From contig CAVOPA010000013.1 of the NCBI GenBank assembly GCA_963697705.1, positions 1 to 64,000 on the forward strand: DNA of 64,000 nt, written 5' to 3'. The notes beneath the pieces are model-generated. The model saw only the letters and a list, made by a program, of their open reading frames with translations. It was not told where the DNA came from and ran no database searches. Origin of the DNA: CAVUCH01 sp963697705 (GTDB lineage: Bacteria; Acidobacteriota; Vicinamibacteria; Vicinamibacterales; JAENWD01). Numbering within the stretch: the first letter of the stretch is position 1; the number at the start of each line of letters is the position of its first letter. Positions 53,548 to 62,472 of the stretch are shown here, piece by piece. Both the position numbers and the translations under genes were made by a program.

Positions 53548-54921
53548 CTAGGCGGCGGCGCTGCCCGCGGTCAGCGGGACCTGCTCGGGAACGCGCGGCC
53601 GGTCGCGCAGCACGGCGGCCGCGCCGCCGCGTGGGCTCAGCGTGATCGCACGGCGGCGGCTCACTTCCATGCGCTCGCCCGCGGCCTGAAGCTCGCTGCG
53701 AGCGAGCACGGCGCGCAGCACGATCTTCATCTCGAGCAGCGCGAAGCTCGCGCCGAGGCAGCGCCGCCGACCGCCACCGAACGGGATCCAGGTGTAGGTG
53801 CCGGGCGCCTCGTCGAGGAAGCGCTCCGGACGGAAGGCGTAGGGATCGGGATAGAGGTCCGGGTCGTGGTGAACGAGGTAGGCGTTCGCGACCAGGCACA
53901 CGCCGGGTTCGTAGTCCCAGCCGCCGACCGTGACGGGCTCCTTGACCAGCCGTGGGGCGGCGTTCGGCAGCACGGGCCGCCGGCGCAGGGTCTCCTGGAC
54001 CGTCGCCGTCAGGTAGTCGTCGCCGTCGTCGGCGTCGAGCTCCTCCACGAGGCGTGCCAGCACGGCGGGCGTGCGCGCGAGTCGCTCGAAGGCCCAGGCC
54101 AGCTCCGAGGCGGTGGTCTCGTGCCCGGCCACGAGCAGCGTCATGAGCTCGTCGCGAAGCTCCTGGTCGGACATCGGCGAGCCGTCCTCGTGACGGGCTG
54201 CCAGCAGCATCGCGAGCACGTCGTCGCGGTCCGCGGACTCGCGCCTGCGCTCGTCGATCAGCTCGAAGAGGAGCGCGTCGGTCTCGTCGCGCAGGCGCAG
54301 GAAGCGTGCCCAGGGGCCGCGGCCGCCAAGCTCGCGCTGCATGAACGGGAGCATCCCGAGCGGCCTTGCGCCGAGCGTGAGGATCGAGGTCAGGCGCTCG
54401 CGTATCGCGTCGAGGCGGCGGCCGGGATCGAGGCCGAACACGGCGCGGAGGATGACCTCGAGGGTCAGTCCCTGGAGCAGCGGGTGGAGCTGCACCGCCC
54501 GATCGCGCGGCCAGCGCGACGCCTCGCGCTCGGCCACCTCGGCCATGAGGCCGGAGAGGCGCTGCATCTTCTCCCCGTGGAACGCGGGCAACATGAGCTT
54601 GCGCTGCTCCAGGTGCTCGCCCTCGTCGAGGAGGATCACGGAGTTGCGCCCGATCACCGGCTCGAGGATGCGCGCGCCCTCGCCGGGGTGCAGCACCTCG
54701 GGCGGAGCGGTGAAGACCTCGCGGAGCTGATCGGGGTCCGACAGCATCACGAACGGCGGCGTCTGGAGCAGGCGCACGGTGAAGCGCTTCCCGTAGCGCC
54801 GCCGATTGGCCTCGAGGTAGGAGACCGGGCGCGTCCACCAGGCGATCGTCTGAAGCTGCCTGCGGCTGTCGCGGACCGGGTGGAAGTGAGGTCGCGGGCA
54901 AGGCTGGTTCTCCTCCTCCAC
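53548..54921 (-). CDS. Cytochrome P450
   Basis: 457 residues. Heme signature FGGGRRRCLGASFALLEMK with the axial Cys, ExxR in ETLRRRP, and the I-helix oxygen-activating AGHETTA. N-terminus has no membrane anchor. It would hydroxylate or oxidise a hydrophobic substrate with electrons from a ferredoxin such as that at 15980-16174. GTG 54921 is a choice; the frame extends upstream to within 15 codons of the divergent thioesterase. Adjacent to enoyl-CoA hydratase and thioesterase genes, suggesting fatty-acyl substrates. Confidence 0.92.
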   Translation of the reverse strand: MEEENQPCPRPHFHPVRDSRRQLQTIAWWTRPVSYLEANRRRYGKRFTVRLLQTPPFVMLSDPDQLREVFTAPPEVLHPGEGARILEPVIGRNSVILLDEGEHLEQRKLMLPAFHGEKMQRLSGLMAEVAEREASRWPRDRAVQLHPLLQGLTLEVILRAVFGLDPGRRLDAIRERLTSILTLGARPLGMLPFMQRELGGRGPWARFLRLRDETDALLFELIDERRRESADRDDVLAMLLAARHEDGSPMSDQELRDELMTLLVAGHETTASELAWAFERLARTPAVLARLVEELDADDGDDYLTATVQETLRRRPVLPNAAPRLVKEPVTVGGWDYEPGVCLVANAYLVHHDPDLYPDPYAFRPERFLDEAPGTYTWIPFGGGRRRCLGASFALLEMKIVLRAVLARSELQAAGERMEVSRRRAITLSPRGGAAAVLRDRPRVPEQVPLTAGSAAA

Positions 54922-54997
54922 GGGAAGGTACGGCAGAACGCCCGCGTCGCTGTGTGACCATCGGCACACAACGACACCGCCGAATAGCGTTGCGCGC

Positions 54998-55423
54998 GTG
55001 CCCGAGCCGTTCATCCACCGCGAGCGCGTCCGCTTCGGTGACCTCGACGCGATGCGCCACCTCAACAACGTCGTGTACCTGCGCTACTTCGAGAGCGCGC
55101 GGATCGCCTATCTGTCGGAGCTCTCGCCGGACCACAGCCCGTCCAACCCCGAGCGCGGCTCGTATGGCCTGATCTTCGCCGAGGGGCACATCAACTACCG
55201 CTCCCCCGTGCACTTCGACGAGGAGGTCGAGGTGCATTGCTCCATCGCCGAGGTGCGCCGCTCGGCCGTGCGGATGGACTTCGCGATGCACGTGGGCGAG
55301 CGACTCGCCGCCGAGGGCTATGGCTGGCTCGTGGGGTTCGACTACGGCGACCAGAAGGCGATCCCGCTCCCCGAGGAGCTGCGCAGCGCTCTCGAGTCGG
55401 CGAAGAAGCCGGGCTCGCAGTGA
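54998..55423 (+). CDS. 4-hydroxybenzoyl-CoA thioesterase-like hotdog protein
   Basis: 141 residues. VRFGDLDAMRHLNNVVYLRYFESARIAYL is the 4HBT/YbgC signature with the catalytic Asp of GDLDAMRHLNN. Followed by YGLIFAEGHINYRSPVHFDEEVEVHCSIAEVRRSAVRMDF strands. Hydrolyses acyl-CoA thioesters. GTG is 7 bases after TAGCGT (54985-54990). Divergent from the P450 and just upstream of the MITE-like element. Confidence 0.9.
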   Translation: MPEPFIHRERVRFGDLDAMRHLNNVVYLRYFESARIAYLSELSPDHSPSNPERGSYGLIFAEGHINYRSPVHFDEEVEVHCSIAEVRRSAVRMDFAMHVGERLAAEGYGWLVGFDYGDQKAIPLPEELRSALESAKKPGSQ

Positions 55424-55458
55424 CCCGGTGCGCGACGCTTGTGTTGCCGGCGCCCTAA

Positions 55459-55625
55459 GAACCTGTGCTCGAAGCCTGCGCGATGGCCGAGAGCGGTCAG
55501 AGACCGAGCAGGGCGCCGGACACGAGCGCAGTCGCTAGCCGGAGGCTACGGCGAGCATCGTGAACGGCGATCCTGCGACGGTAATGGCCGCTCTCGGACC
55601 CGCTGCAGGCTTCTGAGACAGGTTC
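55459..55625. mobile_element. MITE-like element, 167 bp with terminal inverted repeats and TAA duplication
   Basis: Ends are imperfect inverted repeats about 41 bases long (left GAACCTGT...GCCGAGAGCGG, right its complement), with about 70 percent matching including AGAACCTGT, GAAGCCTGC and CGAGAGCGG blocks. TAA flanks both sides (55456-55458, 55626-55628) like the TNA target duplications of IS5-related elements. No ORF fits inside, so it would need a transposase in trans; none is in this window. It separates the thioesterase gene from a secreted protein gene. Confidence 0.65.
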
Positions 55626-55663
55626 TAAAGACCACGGGCCGATCTCCCGATGGAGATCAGAGC

Positions 55664-57423
55664 ATGCGTTTCGCGAGCATTCCGGCGCTGGTGCTCGCAG
55701 CGCTCGCGCTGCCGCTCCCCGCCGCCCACTCTGCGCCGCTCAACCGGCCGGACGACCCGGTCGTCGTGACCGGTGCGGGGACCCCCGGGCTGGTGGGCGC
55801 GGCTCCGGGCGACGTGGTGGCCTTTGCCTGGTCCGGCAGCTGGCAGCAGATCCCGGTTCAGGTGGACGAGCGCAAGCTGTTCGACCTGCGCGCGGCCTAC
55901 CCGACGCCGTTCGACTGCGCCGGGAACACGCTCTGCTACGTCCCCTTCTCCACCCCGGCAAAGCTCCGCTATGCCGACCCGAGCACGCTCGTGGGAGCCG
56001 ACACCGATCCCGCGCTCGACGCGAACGACGAGATCGCCTTCATGGCCAAGGACACCGCCGCCGCGGCGGGTGCAGCCCCCGACCCGGCCGGGACGGTCGC
56101 GGGCTCGCGCGTGGAGGTGAAGGTGTCCGACTCGCTCGACGGCGGGGTGGGGCACGCGTACCTGTTCCGCCAGGACGGCACGCTCGACCCGAGCGCCGGC
56201 CGGCAGTACGTGAGCTACAGCTTCAGCCTGACCTCGGGCGCCTATCCGGGGACCTACAGGTTCGCTGCGGGAACGAATCCCGAGAGCTCGACTGTCGTGA
56301 CGCCGTACTACTCGCTCGGCTTCATCGACCGCTGGCGCGAGAGCCAGCTGCGCGTCCTCCGCGGCGCCGCCACCGGCGCCGACATCCTCGACCGCACCGA
56401 GAGCCAGTTCAGTCCCGACTATTGCGGGCGCAGCACCCTCACCTTCGCCGGCGGAGAGGGCGCCTTCCTCGCGAACCGCAGCGGTCCCGGTGCGCGCGAT
56501 CCGCGCCTATCTGGGGGCGAACAGCGGTCCGATGACCGAGCAGCAGCAGGTCTTCTACGAGGGCCGCGAGGACGACACGATCTACCTCCGGGTGCACGGC
56601 ATCCCCGGCGTCATGAGCTTCCTGGACTACAGCGCGGCAGCCACCGGGATGACCTACCGGAACAACAACAACCCCGCCGGCGTGACGATCGACGGCCTGG
56701 CCGACGCCGTGAACCCGGGCACGCTCACCTGGGAGAGCGTGGACGGCCCGCAGGGCGGCCTGACGAACGTCCATCGTGGAGCACCACGGTCGCCGCGAGC
56801 AAGTTCACCTCGTTCTACCGCGACCTGGCGAGCCCGCCGGCGGGCCAGACCCCGTGCCAGGGCGACGCCGGCTTCTACGGCGCGAGCGGCCCCTACATCA
56901 ACGGCACGATCAACGACACCAACGAGCCCGCGAACGGCAGCGCCCCCGCCGAGCGCCTCAGCGGCACCCGCACGATCTTCTTCGACGCTCCCGGATCGCG
57001 AACGGGCCGCTGCGCCGCCAGCAGGTCAGCGCCCGCCTCACCACCAACCTCGACCCGCCGCCCACCACGCCGCCCACCACCGTCACGCCTCCGGCCGGCA
57101 CGCCCCCACCGGATGCGGGCACCCCCCCGAAGGCCGCGCCGGCGCTCAAGCTGTCCCTCGCGCTCCGCTATCGCAGGGGGCACGGAAGCTGTAGACGCCA
57201 CCGGGCCGTTCTCACCCTCAGCGGCTCCGGGCTGAGCCGGGTGCTCCGGGCCGGCCTCGTGATCCGCAAGCGGACGCTCGCGACCGACCGCGCCCGGCCG
57301 TTCCGGGTGACCGTGACGAAGAAGCGGCTGCGCGGCCACCGCAGGGGGCTGGTGAGAGTGAAGGTCCGCCTGCGCGGCGGAAAGCTCGTGACGCTGAAGC
57401 GCCGCGTCCGGGCGCTCTGCTGA
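55664..57423 (+). CDS. Large secreted protein of unknown function (about three frameshifts)
   Basis: About 586 residues. Signal peptide (MRFASIPALVLAALALPLPAAHSAP). Mostly beta-rich: AFAWSGSWQQIPVQVDERKLFDLRAAYPTPFDCAGNTLCYVPF, ALDANDEIAFMAKDTA, YVSYSFSLTSGAYPGTYRFAAGTNPESSTVVTPYYSLGFIDRWRESQLRVL, VFYEGREDDTIYLRVHGIPGVMSFLDYSA. Then a Pro/Thr-rich linker (PPPTTPPTTVTPPAGTPPPD) and a basic C-terminal domain (about 500-586). Frame changes near 56490, 56775 and 56995. GGAG stands 9 bases before the ATG. No family recognised; likely wall- or polymer-associated. Confidence 0.7.
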
Positions 57424-57436
57424 GACGCACGCGCGA

Positions 57437-58288
57437 TCAGGCTGCCGGCGGCGGATCCGCGCTGTCCACGAACAGGTCCACGATCGGCTCGCCGCCCTCG
57501 ACGTACATGTAGGGGCTGAAGTCGGTGACGCCCTCCTCCGCGAGCACGTCCTCGCAGAGGAAGGTGTTCCCCGTGCACTCGCGGCTGGGACGGGTCACGA
57601 TCGCGTAGGCCGCGTCCGCGTACAGCTCGGGCCGGCGCGCCCGCGCCATCGCCTCGTCACCGCCGAGGAGATTCTGCACCGCAGCGGTCGCGATGATCGT
57701 GCGCGGCCACAGCGCGTTGGAGGCGATGCCCGCCTCGCGGAGCTCCGCCGCGAAGCCCAGAGCGCACATGCTCATGCCGTACTTCGCGAGCGTGTACCCG
57801 ATGTGCGGTCCCAGCCAGCGCGGCTCGAGGCTGATGGGCGGCGAGAGCGTGAGGATGTGTGGATTCCCGGCCTCGCGCAGGTGCGGGATGCAGTACTTGC
57901 TGACCACGAAGGTCCCGCGCGTGTTGATGTCCTGCATCAGGTCGTAGCGCTTCATCTCCTGCGCCTCGGTGCCGGACAGGTTGATCGCCGAGGCGTTGTT
58001 CACGCAGAGATCGATCCCGCCGAAGCGCTCCACCGCCTGTTCGACCGCGGCAGCCACCTGCTCCTCATTGCGGATGTCGCCGACGATCGGCAGTGCGTGG
58101 CCGCCGGCCGCCTCGATCTGCTCGGCGGCCGTGAACACCGTGCCCTCGAGCTTGGGATGTGGCTCTGCGGTCTTGGCGATCAGCGCGACGTTCGCGCCGT
58201 CGCGGGCCGCCCGCAGTGCGATGGCCAACCCGATGCCACGGCTGGCGCCCGAGATGAAGAGGGTCTTGCCGGCGAGCGTGGTGGTCAT
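57437..58288 (-). CDS. Short-chain dehydrogenase/reductase (hydroxysteroid-type)
   Basis: 283 residues. SGASRGIG cofactor loop (14-21), NNAS (about 90-93), catalytic Ser in LTLSPP and YTLAKYGM (Tyr/Lys). Of the SDR subgroup with TAxxxLxG inserts near KTAEPHPKLEGTVFTAAEQIEAAGG, as in human HSDL2-like proteins. Its ATG lies 5 bases after the monooxygenase stop, so the two are cotranscribed and may act on the same ketone/alcohol. Confidence 0.88.
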   Translation of the reverse strand: MTTTLAGKTLFISGASRGIGLAIALRAARDGANVALIAKTAEPHPKLEGTVFTAAEQIEAAGGHALPIVGDIRNEEQVAAAVEQAVERFGGIDLCVNNASAINLSGTEAQEMKRYDLMQDINTRGTFVVSKYCIPHLREAGNPHILTLSPPISLEPRWLGPHIGYTLAKYGMSMCALGFAAELREAGIASNALWPRTIIATAAVQNLLGGDEAMARARRPELYADAAYAIVTRPSRECTGNTFLCEDVLAEEGVTDFSPYMYVEGGEPIVDLFVDSADPPPAA

Positions 58289-58292
58289 GGCC

Positions 58293-59789
58293 TCAGGCGG
58301 CGACGCGAGCGACCGGCTCCACAGCGGGCCGGGAGGCGGAGAACCGCAGCGCGTCGTCCTCGATCGCGCCGTACCGCAGGACCCGGAGGTCGCGCGGGTA
58401 GTTCTGGTAGAGCCGCCAGGGCCGCTTGGACCCCTGCTTCGGGAGCTTGTCGAGAGCGCGCAGCACGTAGCCCGAGGAGAAGTCGATGATCGGTTCCGCG
58501 GTGACCGAGGGGTCGCGGTGCTCGGGCACGCATTCACGGTATCCGTGCTCGTCCATGTAGTTCACCAGCCGGCACACGTAGTCACAGGTCAGGTCGCACT
58601 TGAGCGTCCACGACGCGTTCGTGTAGCCGATCGAGAAGGCGAGGTTCGGTACCCCGCTCAGCATCAAGCCCTTGTAGCTGAGGCTTTCGGAGAGCTCGAC
58701 CTTGCGTCCGTCCACCACGATCTCCATGCCGCCCAGCAGCCTCATGTTCAGGCCGGTCGCCGTGATTATGAGATCCGCCTCGAGCTCGTCGCCGGACGCC
58801 AGCCTCAGGCCCTTCTCCGTGAACGTCTCGATGCGATCGGTGACCACCGACGCGCTCCCGCTGCTCAGCGCCTCGAAGAGGTCCCCGTCGGGCACCAGGC
58901 ACACCCGCTGATCCCACGGGTTGTAGCGGGGCGTGAAGTGGGTGTCCACGTCGTACCCGGCCGGAAGGTGGCGCTCGACGCCCCTGCGGAGCATGGCCTT
59001 CATCAGCTGCGGGCGGCGGCGGCAGAGCTGGAAGAAGATCATGGTGATCAGGACGTTCTTCCAGCGCACCAGGGCATACGCGAGCTTTGTGGGCAGCAGG
59101 CGCCGCGCGAGGTTGGCCAGCGCGTCCTCGGCGGGCAGTGAGGCGACGTAGCTGGGCGAGCGCTGCAGCATCGTGACGTGTGCTGCGCTCTCGGCCATCG
59201 CCGGCACGAGCGTCACCGCGGTGGCGCCGCTGCCGATCACGACCACGCGCTTGCCGGCGTAGTCGATGTCGTCGGTCCAGTGCTGCGGGTGCACGATGCG
59301 GCCGGCGAACCGCTCGGTTCCCTCGAACCCGGGCGTGTAGCCCGCGTCGTAGCGGTAGTAGCCGCTGCACATGAAGAGGAAGCTGCAGGTCAGGGTGACG
59401 GTCTCCGCGCCGTCGCCGCGCTCCACCTCCACGGTCCAGCGCGCATCGGCACTCGACCACTCGGCGCGCACGACTCGGTGGCGGAAGCGGATCTTCTCGT
59501 CCACGCGATAGGCACGGGCCGTCTCGCGCACGTAGTTCAGGATCGACGGGCCGTCGGCGATGGCCTTTGCCTCCGTCCACGGCCGGAACGCGTAACCGAG
59601 CGTGAACATGTCCGAGTCCGAGCGAATCCCCGGATAGCGGAAGAGGTCCCAGGTGCCGCCCACGTCATCGCGTGCCTCGAGGACCGCGTAGCTCTTGCCG
59701 GGACACTTCATCTCCAGCTGGCACCCGGCACCGATGCCGGACAGGCCCGCACCCACGATCAGCACGTCGAGATGTTCAGGCGAGGCCAA
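58293..59789 (-). CDS. Flavin-containing monooxygenase (Baeyer-Villiger type)
   Basis: 498 residues. FAD site DVLIVGAGLSGIGAGCQL (9-26), NADPH site VVVIGSGATAVTLVPAMAE, the BVMO-like fingerprint region FAGRIVHPQHWTDDIDYAGKRV (FxGxxxHxxxW), and DLIITATGLN. Inserts oxygen into ketones or oxidises N/S groups. Starts with TTG, supported by GGAG 9 bases upstream; DVLIVGAG begins at the usual place. Cotranscribed with the downstream SDR. Confidence 0.92.
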   Translation of the reverse strand: MASPEHLDVLIVGAGLSGIGAGCQLEMKCPGKSYAVLEARDDVGGTWDLFRYPGIRSDSDMFTLGYAFRPWTEAKAIADGPSILNYVRETARAYRVDEKIRFRHRVVRAEWSSADARWTVEVERGDGAETVTLTCSFLFMCSGYYRYDAGYTPGFEGTERFAGRIVHPQHWTDDIDYAGKRVVVIGSGATAVTLVPAMAESAAHVTMLQRSPSYVASLPAEDALANLARRLLPTKLAYALVRWKNVLITMIFFQLCRRRPQLMKAMLRRGVERHLPAGYDVDTHFTPRYNPWDQRVCLVPDGDLFEALSSGSASVVTDRIETFTEKGLRLASGDELEADLIITATGLNMRLLGGMEIVVDGRKVELSESLSYKGLMLSGVPNLAFSIGYTNASWTLKCDLTCDYVCRLVNYMDEHGYRECVPEHRDPSVTAEPIIDFSSGYVLRALDKLPKQGSKRPWRLYQNYPRDLRVLRYGAIEDDALRFSASRPAVEPVARVAA

Positions 59790-59840
59790 AGCTCTCCGTA
59801 CGGTATCCGGACTCGCAGCGCCGGAGGGTCCCCGGTGGAG

Positions 59841-60767
59841 TCAGGCGCTGCCCAGGGCCCGCCCCTGCGCCAGCCCGGCCGCGATCACACGTGAACGGGG
59901 GCGGGGGTCCATCAGGTTCCCGCCGATCGCCGCGAGCGAGGCCGAGTCCGGTGAGACGGTCGTCACGCGTGCGCCGCGCCGCTCGAGCGCCAGCCCCTCC
60001 ACAGCGGCGATCGAGCGCGACAGCAGACCGAACGCGCCGAGCGGTCCCTCGAGGCCGGACCGCACGGACCCCGTCGGGTTGAGACACAGCACGCGCGTCC
60101 CTCGGCCGGCGGGCGCCCGGTCCAGGTTGGTCGGGCTCCAAGCGCCGCCGTCGACATAGCTGCGCCCCGCCACGACGACCGGCCGGAACACCCCCGGGAT
60201 GGCGCACGAGGCCTCGACCGCGGTGGCCACCGACACCTCGGGCGCGCCGGCCGTCCCGAACATGACCCGGCGGCCGCTCGCAAGGTCCACCGCGGCGACC
60301 GACAGGCGACCGTCCCAACGCGCACCGGCACGCTCCACCTCGCGTGCCAGCCGGCCGAGCGAGCGGCGCCCGGTGGGCACCCGGGCGAGCGCGACCTTCC
60401 GCATCAGCGCCCCGCCGGCCTCCGTCGCGCGGAGGCCCACCACGGCCAAGGGTGCCGTGGCGCTGCGACCCACCGCAACGCCGAGACCTACGGCGACCCC
60501 TGGCAACCCTCTCTGGCCGGCCACCGAAGCGGCAGCCGCCGGTGGCTGCTCGGGAAACTCGCCAAGGCGCGAGCCCGGCTCGACACCGGCTGAGAGCGCG
60601 GAGGCAACGATCGCGCCCGCGGAGGTGCCCACGAACCCGTCGCAACCCGCGGGGTCGAAGCCGGTTGCCTCAGCAAGCCCGGCGAGCAGCGCGGTCATCC
60701 AGGCTTCGCCGAGGATCCCGCCGCCGCCGAGCACGAGCACCTGTGGGCCCGCGACTCTCGCGCTCAC
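59841..60767 (-). CDS. Patatin-like phospholipase
   Basis: 308 residues. Patatin-fold Ser/Asp dyad: oxyanion loop VLVLGGGGILGEAWMTALLAGLAEA, nucleophile in FVGTSAGAIVAS (GxSxG), and Asp in YVDGGAWSPTNLD. Hydrolyses phospholipid or acyl esters in the cytoplasm. GTG 60767 overlaps the tail of the preceding gene's stop context, five bases upstream; no separate promoter, so it is probably in an operon with DUF2630. Confidence 0.88.
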   Translation of the reverse strand: MSARVAGPQVLVLGGGGILGEAWMTALLAGLAEATGFDPAGCDGFVGTSAGAIVASALSAGVEPGSRLGEFPEQPPAAAASVAGQRGLPGVAVGLGVAVGRSATAPLAVVGLRATEAGGALMRKVALARVPTGRRSLGRLAREVERAGARWDGRLSVAAVDLASGRRVMFGTAGAPEVSVATAVEASCAIPGVFRPVVVAGRSYVDGGAWSPTNLDRAPAGRGTRVLCLNPTGSVRSGLEGPLGAFGLLSRSIAAVEGLALERRGARVTTVSPDSASLAAIGGNLMDPRPRSRVIAAGLAQGRALGSA

Positions 60768-60771
60768 GGGC

Positions 60772-61086
60772 CTACGGAATGTCGCGCGGCACGTCTGGGT
60801 CGGGCATCGGCTCGTCCGTATGCACGCCGTGCTCCAGATGCGGCGGCTCGGGATCCGGCCCCTCGAGCTCGTTGGGCGGGTCCGGCACTTCCGGCAGCAC
60901 GTCCGGAGCGTTCGGGTTTGCGCGGCGGCGGCGGAGCAGGTCCCAGCAGCGGTCGAGCTCACCGCGAATCGCCTCGAGCCGGCCATGTCCCGCTTCGTCG
61001 AGCCGCCCCTGCTGCGAATCGGCCCAGAGACGGTGCTCTTCATCCACGAGGGCGTCGATGCGGTCTAGAAACGAACTGTCAGCCAC
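60772..61086 (-). CDS. DUF2630 family protein
   Basis: 104 residues. N-terminal two thirds match DUF2630: FLDRIDALVDEEHRLWADSQQGRLDEAGHGRLEAIRGELDRCWDLLRRRRA, a helical hairpin; the C-terminal third is Pro/Asp/Glu-rich. Function unknown; the family is confined to actinobacteria as far as I know. GTG is 7 bases after TAGACT (61094-61099). Confidence 0.85.
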   Translation of the reverse strand: MADSSFLDRIDALVDEEHRLWADSQQGRLDEAGHGRLEAIRGELDRCWDLLRRRRANPNAPDVLPEVPDPPNELEGPDPEPPHLEHGVHTDEPMPDPDVPRDIP

Positions 61087-61129
61087 GGAGCAAAGTCTAG
61101 GCCGAGCCTCCGGGCGGGGACCGGGCCCC

Positions 61130-61335
61130 GGCGTTTACGGCGGCGGGGTGGGGTGTGGTGGCCCGGGGCGCCGGGGCTCGTTTGTGCGCCTCCTGTTGCG
61201 CCGGCGTGTGTCCGTTGCGCGTCGCGGGCGGTTGTCCGGGCGCCGCGATCGAGATGAACGAGATGCGGAATAGTTCCGCCTGTCGTTCCACTCGATTCCG
61301 GCGCCTCACGGGCGACCACCCGAGTGTGACGGCAC
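61130..61335 (+). repeat. Dispersed structured element, copy B (best copy)
   Basis: Most complete copy, inverted relative to A. Hairpin 61248-61296 has three uninterrupted 6-bp stems: ATCGAG/CTCGAT, GAACGA/TCGTTC, GCGGAA/TTCCGC, separated by 2- and 3-base symmetric internal loops, apex TAG. Begins GGCGTTTAC and ends GTGACGGC. Lies between two genes both read on the other strand. The middle stem differs from copy A at one base pair with both bases changed. Confidence 0.85.
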
Positions 61336-61347
61336 GGGGGCGAGCAA

Positions 61348-62361
61348 TCAGCCGCGCCTGCGGCGGGGGACCTTTGCCTTGCTCAGGTCGGGCGAGTGCG
61401 CACCCCGGACGATCAGCCGTGGGCGCAGACCGCACCCGGGCGCCGAGGTAACCGGACTCGAGTGGATGCCTCGGCCGTTCTCATACCAAACGAGGGTCTT
61501 CCCGTCGGGCGACCATGAGGGGTCGGGCTCGGAACCGATCTTGCGCCCCGGTCCGATCGCGCAGAGGGGCTCGGACGCGGTCGATGGCTTGAGAGTGCGG
61601 TAGATCTGGATGGTGCCGACGCTCAGATCGGCGGTGTCGGCGCGGAGCGGGCGCCGCATGGTCGCGAACCTGTTGCGGGTACGCGTCAGCTCGGCGTCGG
61701 CAAGGATGTAGGAGTTGGTGCCGGTGTCCGGGTCACGCCCGGGGTCGCGGTAGAACTCGGCGCCCCTCGTCCTCTGGCCGACCCGGTTCGTGAAAATCTG
61801 GGCGTTGAAGATCCCGTAGCTGGTGCTGAGGACTCGGCTGGAGTCGATCCAGGCGGGATAGTTGTAGTCGTAGAACCCGTCCGTCAGCCCGATCTCCTTG
61901 GGGGGGCTCTTCCGAAAGTCGAAGAAGTCGGTGAACCAGGCGGACACCGTGGGACGGGTCTCCGACCTGCGCGGGTCGTAGAACGTCGAGTAGACGGCGT
62001 TCTGGGTCGCCGCGATCCGGCCGTTCGGGGAGAGGTCGACGAAGAACGGCTCGGTCGACAGGCTGGGCGACGGGTTGACCGCCCACTGGCGCGCCCGGAC
62101 GATCCGTCGGCCGTTGGGGCGGAAGGAGTGCAGGAAGACGCCTTTGAGCGCGACGATGGTCCCGTTGTCCGCGATGCTGGGGGAGTAGTACGGGTTGCCG
62201 CGGCTGCCGTCCTTGGTCACGCGGACCTGACCCGAGCCGTCGACCCTCGACATCCAGACGTTGCTCTTCTTGATGAAGACCATCGAGGCGCTCTGGGCCG
62301 GAGCAGCCGCCACGAGTCCGACTACCAGCAGGGCGAGCGCGATCAACCCGAACCGGGCCAC
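61348..62361 (-). CDS. Secreted TolB-like beta-propeller protein
   Basis: 337 residues. Signal peptide (MARFGLIALALLVVGLVAAAPAQSA), then WD40/PD40-like blades: MVFIKKSNVWMSRVDGSGQVRVTKDGSRGNPYYSPSIADNGTIVAL, FVDLSPNGRIAATQNAVY, WIDSSRVLSTSYGIFNAQIF and EPDPSWSPDGKTLVWYENGRGI, the sequences of TolB-type propellers. Probable extracellular binding protein. GTG is 6 bases after TAGCGT (62368-62373). Divergent from the GH43-like gene. Confidence 0.82.
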   Translation of the reverse strand: MARFGLIALALLVVGLVAAAPAQSASMVFIKKSNVWMSRVDGSGQVRVTKDGSRGNPYYSPSIADNGTIVALKGVFLHSFRPNGRRIVRARQWAVNPSPSLSTEPFFVDLSPNGRIAATQNAVYSTFYDPRRSETRPTVSAWFTDFFDFRKSPPKEIGLTDGFYDYNYPAWIDSSRVLSTSYGIFNAQIFTNRVGQRTRGAEFYRDPGRDPDTGTNSYILADAELTRTRNRFATMRRPLRADTADLSVGTIQIYRTLKPSTASEPLCAIGPGRKIGSEPDPSWSPDGKTLVWYENGRGIHSSPVTSAPGCGLRPRLIVRGAHSPDLSKAKVPRRRRG

Positions 62362-62458
62362 TCGGCCACGCTACTTGCCCCAATCACAGCCGTCAACGAA
62401 CCGATGGACCCAGGCGGCGGCACGTCGGAGCTGGGCCGAGTCGGACCGCCGGGCGAGC

Positions 62459-62464
62459 TAGGGT
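62459..62464 (+). promoter_or_regulatory. -10 hexamer TAGGGT of the propeller gene, pointing to a CTG start
   Basis: Eight bases downstream is CTG 62473, in frame with the coding sequence; no ATG, GTG or TTG occurs at a suitable place between the hexamer and the first conserved strands. Confidence 0.5.
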
Positions 62465-62472
62465 CGCGCGTC

